From: Fidelibacterota bacterium
Lineage (GTDB): Bacteria; Marinisomatota; Marinisomatia; Marinisomatales; UBA1611
Length of the DNA: 19,063 bases
Assembly (NCBI GenBank): GCA_002694025.1
Contig: NZKX01000051.1
Span: 1-19,063 of the forward strand
Direction: 5' to 3'
Shown here in pieces: positions 1 through 6,787 of this stretch (within the stretch, counting starts at the first letter, position 1; each line of letters begins with the position of its first letter). The notes under the pieces were generated by a model. The model had not been told where the DNA came from, made no database searches, and saw nothing but the letters and a program-made list of their open reading frames with translations. Made by a program: the position numbers and the translations under genes.

Positions 1-2
1 TC

Positions 3-64
3 ATTAATCTTTGAATAAGTTTTAACAAAATTAGCGCTCGACAATAAACTGAACAAAGATTAAT
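3..64. repeat. Perfect 11-bp inverted repeat in the leader upstream of the first gene
   Basis: The arms are ATTAATCTTTG at 3-13 and its exact reverse complement CAAAGATTAAT at 54-64, separated by 40 bases. The loop contains the small palindrome AGCGCT (about 33-38). A TATAAC hexamer at about 71-76 could be a -10 element, which would place the repeat over the -35 region, as an operator might sit. No convincing -35 sequence is visible. The rest of 1-134 shows no gene or RNA that I can recognise. A role as a regulator site or as the tail of an upstream terminator is inference only. Confidence 0.35.
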
Positions 65-134
65 TCGCACTATAACAGTTTTCATTAAATTCTTCATTCT
101 AAAAATAATTTCTTTTGACTTTAATCTAATCTTT

Positions 135-755
135 ATGCTTTTAAAACATAATATGCTTGCTAAAATTTTTACCAGCTTCTTACTTTACCATTCCTTCACA
201 TTCCCATTTTACTGCCAACTTCAATCTGTTCAAGTAGATTCAAAATTAAATGGTATTATAGTAAAATTAGAATTAGACTCATTACCAGATTATAAAAACA
301 TCTCAGGTTGGCAATCTGATAACGATTGGTTCTACCTTACTCTTTACCAATGCAAAACACCTTTAAATGGAAGTATTTTAAAAAGTGTACATGAAGACAT
401 ACTTAAGTTTGAAATAATTGAAAATGAGGAATCTTTGCAATTAGGAATCAAATCCAAAGAACCTATTGATCAGTTCAATTTTTCAACTCCTTTTAACAAA
501 AACACTATTATTGCATCGCTTCACTTCTCTACGAAAATTTTGGCAACTGGAAATAAAAATAAAACTATTAATCACCACTTTGATGATGTCGGTATTTCAA
601 TGGGTATTAAAACCTGGTTGAACACGACAGGAGTAGGATTAACTATATCCGGTTTGGTGAGGGAAGATAAAATGACCGAAAACTTCCATTTTAAGGCAGG
701 ATTATCAATAATTATAACTACATTTATTTTAGATAAAATTTTAAGGAATTTTTAA
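135..755 (+). CDS. Hypothetical exported or membrane-tethered protein, possibly AMIN-like beta domain
   Basis: I do not recognise a family with confidence. The 206-residue product has a hydrophobic N-terminus (about residues 8-27, ending FPFYCQLQ) that looks like a signal peptide. A beta-rich stretch at about residues 28-132 has alternating hydrophobic strands (IIVKLELDSL, WFYLTLYQ, HEDILKFEII, NTIIASLHF); its rhythm recalls AMIN domains of envelope proteins, but that is only a guess. The C-terminus has a short hydrophobic helix (GLSIIITTFILDKIL) that could associate with the membrane. Met7 (base 153) is an equally good start, since neither ATG has a clear Shine-Dalgarno sequence. The stop overlaps the next start as TAATG, so translation is probably coupled to the small downstream gene. 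Confidence 0.6.
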   Translation: MLLKHNMLAKIFTSFLLYHSFTFPFYCQLQSVQVDSKLNGIIVKLELDSLPDYKNISGWQSDNDWFYLTLYQCKTPLNGSILKSVHEDILKFEIIENEESLQLGIKSKEPIDQFNFSTPFNKNTIIASLHFSTKILATGNKNKTINHHFDDVGISMGIKTWLNTTGVGLTISGLVREDKMTENFHFKAGLSIIITTFILDKILRNF

Positions 756-862
756 TGAGCTATATGGTATTTTATTCCATTTTCTTGGCCGTTGCATTTA
801 TTTGCATGGGTTTTTACATACGTCTAAAGTATAAAGACAAGTTAGATGATTTGGATCCTTAG
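755..862 (+). CDS. 35-residue single-span membrane protein, CcmD-like in layout
   Basis: This short frame starts with the ATG of a TAATG junction and ends in TAG at 860-862. It encodes 35 residues: a short N-terminus, one hydrophobic helix at about residues 4-22 (VFYSIFLAVAFICMGFYI) and a charged tail (RLKYKDKLDDLDP). A single span followed by a basic then acidic amphipathic tail is the layout of CcmD, the small subunit of the haem exporter for cytochrome c maturation, but no other ccm gene is in the window and sequences this short cannot be assigned by eye. Its last 17 bases overlap the start of the metalloprotease gene in another frame. The sandwiching overlaps on both sides and the clear membrane segment argue that it is a real gene. 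Confidence 0.5.
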   Translation: MSYMVFYSIFLAVAFICMGFYIRLKYKDKLDDLDP

Positions 863-2495
863 CCTTATAACTATCTACAGCATAAGTGCATCTGATTCCT
901 ACAAAAATTATTCTGTACAAGAATCTTACGATATTCTTTCTATGGATAGTGTACATGTTCACGCTACAACGCATGTAACAAATATCATTCGCAATGGAAA
1001 CGATAACCTATTCAATACTGAAGTAAAAATTTTAGAGGATTTAGGTCTTTCTATACAAAATGGAAAAGTAATTGCTAATACACCAAACGACCTAAATCAA
1101 ATTTTTGAAACAGAGCATTTTAGATTTCATTATGCAATTGAAGGTTATGACGCAGTATCAAATGTGGATTATATCTTACAGATGGCAAATGTGTTTGAGA
1201 ATGTTTACCTTTTTTATATTGATACTTTAGGATTTTCTCCACCTATTAAAGATCCAATTTCCAATGATGACTTATATGAAGTTTTTATTGAAAACTTACC
1301 AAGTTACTTTTTTGGGATTACCTATACAAAAAACTCCTCAGTTGCTAGCCCATCATGCGTAAGCTACATCAAGATGAGGAATAATTACATTGGCTCGCAG
1401 TTTAGTGATAAAACAGAATTGGAAAATATTCAAGTTACTGCAGTACATGAATTTTTTCATGCAATTCAATTTAGCTACAATTGTTATGAAAAGTTTTGGT
1501 TTATGGAAGCTACTGCTGTCTGGAGCGAAGATGAACTATATGATAATGTTAATGACCATTATAGATACATATCGTCTTGGTTTTCTAACACAGATAAACC
1601 GCTTAATGAAGAAGGCAGTCACATGTATGGATCCTTTATTTTTTTTCAATATATTGATGAGCATTTCGGCGGGCCAAATACTATAAAGCTCTGCTGGGAA
1701 AAATCTATTGAATTTGCTAGTCCTATTCAAGACAATAGTATAAAATCTATTAATGCAGCCTTAAATGATTTAGGGTCGTCTTTTGATGAAGTTTACCAAA
1801 AAATGAGAATAGCCAATAAGATAATGAATTCGAATGCAGGTATATATTCATATGAGGAAGCAGATGGATATATTTCAGCTGGTGCTAACATAGACGAAAT
1901 AAATATTTTTTATCAAAAAGGGGAAGTTCAGCAAAAATCATATTTTAATCTCGATCTTTTTCAAACAAATTATTATCAAGTTCACACTTCCAACCCAATA
2001 GAAGTTGAAATAATACCCCATAATGAGAATGTTCCCATGTTATCTATAACAAAACTTCAGGATAAAAATCAATGGTCCATTCGATCTGGAAATAAAATTA
2101 ATATTGATACAGAAATGGGTATTGAATGGATTACTTTTTTAGTTTCAGCGCTTGGCTCTGAGGAACAAAACTGGGACTACACTCTCGAATTTAAGGACGG
2201 ATTCTCAGAAGATTTTACTATGAGTAATCCTTTTCCTAACCCCTCTTTTGGAAAGCCAGTTTTATTTTCAATAGAAACTGTAAGCAAACAAAAAATAGCA
2301 ACAAGTATTTATAATGTTCTGGGACAAAAAGTATGGGCTCCAAAAAAAGGATATCTAGATTCTGAAATAAATGATTTTGTATGGAATGGCGTTAACAATG
2401 AAGGTAAAAAGGTTTCAAGTGGGTTATATTTTATTGAAGCAGTTGGGGAGAAAAAAAAATTTATACATAAAATAGTTTTTTTTAAAGATGAATAA
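846..2495 (+). CDS. MXAN_6640-type putative secreted metalloprotease with T9SS sorting domain
   Basis: The 549-residue product starts with a short signal peptide (MIWILSLITIYSISA, likely cut near residue 15). A zinc-protease signature HEFFH lies at residues 201-205, with His201 and His205 as ligands and Glu202 as general base; Glu221 in FMEATAVWSEDE is the likely third ligand. This arrangement (HEFFHAIQF, about 16 residues, then an ME-A/G-TA-W motif) is what I know from MXAN_6640-family putative metalloproteases. Residues about 459-549 form a T9SS type A sorting domain (NPFPNPSFG, YNVLGQKVW, WNG, SSGLYFIE), so the enzyme is predicted to cross the outer membrane and be surface-attached or released. 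The start overlaps the 35-residue gene by 17 bases. The gene converges on a minus-strand gene 7 bases after its stop. A run of nine A (2451-2459) and one of eight T (2476-2483) lie in the sorting-domain codons. Confidence 0.85.
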   Translation: MIWILSLITIYSISASDSYKNYSVQESYDILSMDSVHVHATTHVTNIIRNGNDNLFNTEVKILEDLGLSIQNGKVIANTPNDLNQIFETEHFRFHYAIEGYDAVSNVDYILQMANVFENVYLFYIDTLGFSPPIKDPISNDDLYEVFIENLPSYFFGITYTKNSSVASPSCVSYIKMRNNYIGSQFSDKTELENIQVTAVHEFFHAIQFSYNCYEKFWFMEATAVWSEDELYDNVNDHYRYISSWFSNTDKPLNEEGSHMYGSFIFFQYIDEHFGGPNTIKLCWEKSIEFASPIQDNSIKSINAALNDLGSSFDEVYQKMRIANKIMNSNAGIYSYEEADGYISAGANIDEINIFYQKGEVQQKSYFNLDLFQTNYYQVHTSNPIEVEIIPHNENVPMLSITKLQDKNQWSIRSGNKINIDTEMGIEWITFLVSALGSEEQNWDYTLEFKDGFSEDFTMSNPFPNPSFGKPVLFSIETVSKQKIATSIYNVLGQKVWAPKKGYLDSEINDFVWNGVNNEGKKVSSGLYFIEAVGEKKKFIHKIVFFKDE

Positions 2496-2502
2496 TTTTG
2501 AT

Positions 2503-3369
2503 TTATAAGGATTCAATCAACTTTCGAGAATCCTTCAAAATTTGAATATATTCATTTTTACCCGTTTTAAATCTTTCTTCGAGCTGAGTAGGCATATTTT
2601 TTTTTGGAATTAGAACAACTGAGCCTCCCAATTCTTTCATAAGTACTTTTTCCATATTTATTAAAAAATTTTCAAAGGAGTCAAGCTTTAATCTATTTGA
2701 CTCTAACGTTTTAGATATATCAATAATTTTCTTAGAACGTGATGAATTTGTGTCATCAAAGATAGCTTCATTAAGTTTTTGATTAAAACGATCGATATTT
2801 TCTTGTCCTAAATTTCTTCTATATTGTAGATCATATATTGAATTTTTGTATTCTAAACATTCTTCTTCAACAAAAAATAAAACTTGCTTGGTAGACTTAA
2901 ATGTTTTTTTCAATTTTTTTATATTTTTTCGATAGCTATCCATACTCTCTTTTATCCTTTCTCTGCTATCATTAAATAAATCTCTATAGCTAATAGAATT
3001 ATTTTTAGGAATATCATCAAGGCTATAAGATGCTTTATTCTTCATTTTTTTTAATAATTTTGATATTGATTTATATGTACTATCAATATATTTAAAATCT
3101 GTTTTTATTTTTTGATAAGGTTTATCTAATTTTTGGTAAAGACGAGAATTTTTTTTTTTATAATAATCAAGCTGAGGCAGCATGATTTTATTTAATGATT
3201 CGATATCTACTTTTGTTTTGGCCAACCACTCTTTTGTATCAAGCACTCTTACATCTAAGGAATGTATATCTGTAAACTTCCATGTTTTTGTTTTGTTGAA
3301 GCAGGTGGTAAAAAAAAACAGGGCAACTACATATGTAGCTACCCTGTAATAATGTACATAACTAATCAA
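2503..3369 (-). CDS. Hypothetical Lys-rich coiled-coil protein, possible lipoprotein; start uncertain
   Basis: No family is recognised. The product is mostly charged, helical and Lys/Glu-rich with heptad-like spacing from about residue 45 to the end, suggesting long coiled coils. The longest reading starts at a TTG at 3369, only 2 bases after the glutaredoxin stop, and gives an N-terminus (HYYRVATYVVALFFFTTC) that resembles a lipoprotein signal with Cys23 as the lipid site; Thr at -1 is atypical. However, residues about 6-20 of this reading are encoded by the terminator hairpin and its T-run. If the terminator marks the true operon end, translation may begin further in; Val42 (GTG), Leu49 (TTG) and Met63 (ATG) are in-frame options. 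An 11-base homopolymer (3149-3159) lies within the coding region. The 3' end converges with the metalloprotease gene. Confidence 0.6.
   Translation of the reverse strand: MISYVHYYRVATYVVALFFFTTCFNKTKTWKFTDIHSLDVRVLDTKEWLAKTKVDIESLNKIMLPQLDYYKKKNSRLYQKLDKPYQKIKTDFKYIDSTYKSISKLLKKMKNKASYSLDDIPKNNSISYRDLFNDSRERIKESMDSYRKNIKKLKKTFKSTKQVLFFVEEECLEYKNSIYDLQYRRNLGQENIDRFNQKLNEAIFDDTNSSRSKKIIDISKTLESNRLKLDSFENFLINMEKVLMKELGGSVVLIPKKNMPTQLEERFKTGKNEYIQILKDSRKLIESL
2507..2535. terminator. Weak hairpin at the convergent gene ends
   Basis: AAGGATTC (2507-2514) and GAATCCTT (2528-2535) are perfect 8-bp complements around a 13-base loop. The hairpin follows the + strand metalloprotease stop by 11 bases and lies inside the last codons of the convergent minus-strand gene. 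It could end transcription from the left. Neither side has a clean T-run, so it is at best a poor intrinsic terminator. Confidence 0.3.
3310..3347 (-). terminator. Strong intrinsic terminator after the glutaredoxin gene
   Basis: On the minus strand, CAGGGTAGCTAC pairs with GTAGTTGCCCTG around a very short ATAT-type loop, giving a stem of about 12 bp with two G.T pairs, immediately followed by nine T (the A-run at 3310-3318 on the + strand). The hairpin (3319-3346) starts about 25 bases after the glutaredoxin stop. This is the only strong terminator in the minus-strand array and marks the likely end of the long operon. It also overlaps the first codons of the longest reading of the downstream 288-residue gene. 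Confidence 0.8.
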
Positions 3370-3371
3370 TA

Positions 3372-3608
3372 TTACAGATTACCTTCATTCTCCATACGAA
3401 CCAAATCATCATATCCACCAACAGGTTTACCTTCTATTATAATCTGGGGAACTGTCCTCCCACCTGTTTTGGTAAACAAATCTTCCCTGCTCCAACCTTT
3501 TTCTTCAATGTCAATTTCTTCATAACCAAAGCCTTTATCATCAAGTAGCCTTTTTGCCATTTGACAAGGTCCGCACCATGATGTTGTATATATTTTAATA
3601 TCTTTCAT
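3372..3608 (-). CDS. grxC: Glutaredoxin (GrxC-like) with CGPC active site
   Basis: This is a complete 78-residue glutaredoxin of the Grx3 size. The redox motif Cys12-Gly-Pro-Cys15 follows the first strand (IYTTSWCGPC). The cis-proline loop is Thr52-Val-Pro54, and the glutathione-binding turn is Gly64-Gly-Tyr-Asp-Asp68. Glutaredoxins reduce disulphides or glutathione/thiol adducts in the cytoplasm, and there is no signal peptide here. CGPC is the thioredoxin-type dipeptide rather than the classical glutaredoxin CPYC, so redox potential and substrate choice may differ. The ATG overlaps the stop of the C25 protein gene by one base (TAATG), implying coupled translation. It is the last gene before the strong terminator. 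Why a cytoplasmic redox protein closes an operon of surface proteins is not clear from the sequence. Confidence 0.9.
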   Translation of the reverse strand: MKDIKIYTTSWCGPCQMAKRLLDDKGFGYEEIDIEEKGWSREDLFTKTGGRTVPQIIIEGKPVGGYDDLVRMENEGNL

Positions 3609-6600
3609 TATTTCAGCATTAATAATTTTTGAATCTCCGAATGTTCATCGGTTTTAACCAACACAAAATATGTACCTGAACTTAGACCAATTCCCTTAGA
3701 ATTCTTACCATTCCATGTAAAATTATGATGTCCTTCAACCAAAATACCTTGATATAATTTTAACACCTGCCTTCCTAAAATATCAATTATGCTAATTGAA
3801 ACTGGGCTAGTATACGGAATAAATAGATCGAACTTAGTTTTTGGATTAAAAGGATTTGGGTATGCCTTACTCAGATAAAATCTATCAAGAATATAATTAT
3901 CATCAACATCCAAAGGTCCAACATAGTTATCAGGAGACTCTGTTGTAAACCGAATGGCTAGACCATCTGATAAAGGAGCTGCTCCAGGTGAGTATACATT
4001 ATTAAAAACGTACTGAAGACCGTAATTTTTATTGGGTGATTCAATTCCAACAGTAGAGTAATTTTTTGTGACATCAACATCATCAATATGTAAATATTGA
4101 AAATCGATAACTCCATCTCCAGTCTCTGTAGGCATTGATATTTGATCATAAAGAATAATTTCAAAAGTTTCCTCGGTTATCTCATCATATCCGTTCAAAG
4201 CTCTAGACCATTCAATGATAAATCTACCATTTTCCTCATCATACCAGGAATAGACATTAATCCATCTATCTATATTCCCATCACCATCATAGTCTATCGT
4301 CTCTAAATCATCCGAAAAAGGAGCTAGTAGGGCTTTTGGTCCCATGTACATAGGGATCGACATATTCCAAAAGTAGTCAATATCACAAGGGACAAAGGAT
4401 GCCCAACCATTTGAATTAACAGTTATGCTTTCATATAAAATTCCATGGTATTGAAAAGGGAATGGTAATTGAAGATCAACATGGTCATCATCATCTAATT
4501 GATGATGAACCCCATTTTCCCCGCCAAATTGAGGATCTAACTCAACCCAATTAAATTCTGGTTTTGCAGAAAAACCAACATCTGTATTATCATATGCCCA
4601 ATAGCCATAATCATTAGGTGCAACTGGATAATTTGATGTAGGAATTTCTACATGCATTGGAACACTTTGAGTAAAGAAAATATTGCCATCTTTTTCAAAA
4701 TCAACCTGAAAAGTAATATCACTTCCATATGCAACATTGTCCAACGATATATCATAGTTTGTTTGATGAGTGCTAGATTCAAAAGGTAAGAAAATATTTG
4801 TACTATTTGAAGATCCATTTGTAAGAACAAAAGCTCCCTCAGATAAAGTAGTTAATAAAATATTCACACCATCATAAAACCCACTGGAGTAGTTGTTAAT
4901 TAATAAACTGGGGCTATTGACAGATGAAGGAATGCCAGCGCCTATAAAATCAATTCCAAAAACAGGTTTCTCAATTTCTATTGAAAATGTAAACAATGTA
5001 ATACCCTCTAAATCTTGAACTTTAGCTAGTATACTTTCGCCAATGTTAGTACCATAACATGTGAAATTAACAGATGGCAGGGTCGCGGATGAATTCGGAG
5101 CAATGGAAGGTATATTCAGAGAAAATGTATTAGGTGATACATTATCCATAAAGACTAATTCGCTTTGAATCACATCTGATTCATTATTTGATTCATTTTT
5201 AAAAGTCAAAGTTAAATTAATATTTTCAGATAAGGCGGGAACTTCATTTCCATTTGCAGTTTCAATATCAATATCTTCTAGAGAAAGATCGTTATTATTA
5301 TCTTCAATAACTACATTTAAGTACCCTTGTACAAACCCGCTTTTGTTAGAATAAACGTCAAGATTTGTTAATCCTTCAACATCTATTGAAGAAATAAATC
5401 TACCTTCATGATCAGAAATTCCTTTTGCAAGTATCTCACCATTACTCATAACGCTAATTACAGCCTGATTTACAGGATATTCATTTGATGAAGTCAATTG
5501 CAGCTCTAAAAACCCTTCCGAGCTATAAATTGGTTGGATATTAAAATTAAATTCTTCTGGAGTATCCAAATATACTTGTAGCGATGGGTCACCTAAAATA
5601 TTGTACACATTTGAATAAAATTCTTGTGCTTCTCCTGGACCATTCTGAGCTGGGAATTCCTTAACCAGCCCGGATTGTCCAGCCTGCATAGCTGGCCCAA
5701 GCTCAACTACATTATGGTTAAGCATTGCATCATACATGTAAGCATTTATTACGTTGTTATATTTAGTGCTTGTGTGCAAATCAGAAGGACCAATAAAAGC
5801 AACGCCTCCTTTTGGAACGGTAGGTGTACCTCCTCGAATTACTGCCTCAGCTAAGCATGGATCAACATTATTTGCAAAATCATTTGAATTACAAACATAA
5901 CTAAAAAATACAGGGGTTAGCCAGCCATTATTTAGATTATTCACATCATCAACATGGAATTCAGGATAATGCCATCCATTTGCATCTCCCCAACCTCTGT
6001 AATTAACAATACCAACGCCTTCATTTATTGATGGTATTATATAGGGTGCACCTTGCTGAAAGGGTGGATAAAAAACAGTATCTACTTCGCTGTACCCATG
6101 ATATAGTAGCTCATCCCTAAGCCAATAAGAAGTCCATTTAGGGGTAATTGGAATGGGATAGGTATTAGCATAGTTTCCTGCAACAATAAGTCCACGATCA
6201 AGCCAATTTTGATCAAATGCAAGTGGGTTCCTCACATATTGGATTGTTTTTGACATAATTACAGCTAGATCAGATAGGGAATCAATGGACAGTCTCCCAA
6301 TGAAAACATCAGGAATAACATCATTGCCTAAAAGGTGAGTGTATTCCTGATCTGTAACATCATTCTCTGGGCCATAGTAAAAGGAAGGAAATTCAGCAAA
6401 GCCATCTACATCTCCAATTAGCAAAACATATTCAAGCATAGGATCCGACATCAAAACATTATAAATAGTATTCTTTACTTCTGAAGCATTTCCTCCAGAT
6501 TCTGATAAGGATTTCAAATATACATCAAAGCCTTGAGACTTCTTAAATGAAACAAATTCACCAAGATAATTAACCACGCCATCTGGAGCAATGATTAGAT

Positions 6601-6787
6601 AACTACCCCTTTGAGGATTTATTTGTGAGGGGAGAATATCATAATTGCTCAGAATCATGTTTGAGAACGCTAGAGGTATATTATTTGTAATTATCTGATC
6701 TTTTGAACTTCCACGAAAGGGTAAGTCTGCGCTAAGTAGAATATTAAGAATTAAAAATAGATTAATTAATTTTTTAAAATAATACAT
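3608..6787 (-). CDS. C25 (gingipain-like) cysteine peptidase with T9SS sorting domain, catalytic His replaced
   Basis: The 1059-residue secreted protein has a signal peptide at about residues 1-20 (KKLINLFLILNILLSAD). A C25 gingipain-type domain spans about residues 60-420, with recognisable blocks LLIGDVDGF, DVFIGRLS and GGVAFIGPSD, and the nucleophile Cys299 in FFSYVCNSNDF. The block that in gingipains reads Y-x-GHG is here NYRGWGD, with Trp266 in the histidine position and the same 33-residue spacing to the Cys; His273 and His278 lie close by. Beta-sandwich, probably Ig-like, regions follow (about 420-715). A jelly-roll-like domain at about 720-950 (NDYGYWAYDN, NSNGWASF, FIIEWSR) is shared with the dockerin protein at the far end of the array. 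A T9SS type A sorting domain lies at about 973-1059 (AYPNPFNP, ILGRQV, WNG, SSGTYFV). The start lies inside the M14 gene (22-base overlap) and the stop overlaps grxC. Confidence 0.85.
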   Translation of the reverse strand: MYYFKKLINLFLILNILLSADLPFRGSSKDQIITNNIPLAFSNMILSNYDILPSQINPQRGSYLIIAPDGVVNYLGEFVSFKKSQGFDVYLKSLSESGGNASEVKNTIYNVLMSDPMLEYVLLIGDVDGFAEFPSFYYGPENDVTDQEYTHLLGNDVIPDVFIGRLSIDSLSDLAVIMSKTIQYVRNPLAFDQNWLDRGLIVAGNYANTYPIPITPKWTSYWLRDELLYHGYSEVDTVFYPPFQQGAPYIIPSINEGVGIVNYRGWGDANGWHYPEFHVDDVNNLNNGWLTPVFFSYVCNSNDFANNVDPCLAEAVIRGGTPTVPKGGVAFIGPSDLHTSTKYNNVINAYMYDAMLNHNVVELGPAMQAGQSGLVKEFPAQNGPGEAQEFYSNVYNILGDPSLQVYLDTPEEFNFNIQPIYSSEGFLELQLTSSNEYPVNQAVISVMSNGEILAKGISDHEGRFISSIDVEGLTNLDVYSNKSGFVQGYLNVVIEDNNNDLSLEDIDIETANGNEVPALSENINLTLTFKNESNNESDVIQSELVFMDNVSPNTFSLNIPSIAPNSSATLPSVNFTCYGTNIGESILAKVQDLEGITLFTFSIEIEKPVFGIDFIGAGIPSSVNSPSLLINNYSSGFYDGVNILLTTLSEGAFVLTNGSSNSTNIFLPFESSTHQTNYDISLDNVAYGSDITFQVDFEKDGNIFFTQSVPMHVEIPTSNYPVAPNDYGYWAYDNTDVGFSAKPEFNWVELDPQFGGENGVHHQLDDDDHVDLQLPFPFQYHGILYESITVNSNGWASFVPCDIDYFWNMSIPMYMGPKALLAPFSDDLETIDYDGDGNIDRWINVYSWYDEENGRFIIEWSRALNGYDEITEETFEIILYDQISMPTETGDGVIDFQYLHIDDVDVTKNYSTVGIESPNKNYGLQYVFNNVYSPGAAPLSDGLAIRFTTESPDNYVGPLDVDDNYILDRFYLSKAYPNPFNPKTKFDLFIPYTSPVSISIIDILGRQVLKLYQGILVEGHHNFTWNGKNSKGIGLSSGTYFVLVKTDEHSEIQKLLMLK

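Noticed and set aside
115..152. TTGACT (115-120) and CATAAT (147-152) as a sigma-70 promoter
   Set aside because: The spacing of 26 bases is too long and the -10 would lie inside the coding region of the first gene.
1390..1730. Overlapping open frames on both strands inside the metalloprotease gene (+ 1390-1686 and - 1536-1730)
   Set aside because: They lie entirely within a well-supported gene carrying the HEFFH motif and encode no recognisable domain.
3262..3525. + strand open frame across the terminator and grxC
   Set aside because: It crosses the intrinsic terminator and is antisense to an unmistakable glutaredoxin.
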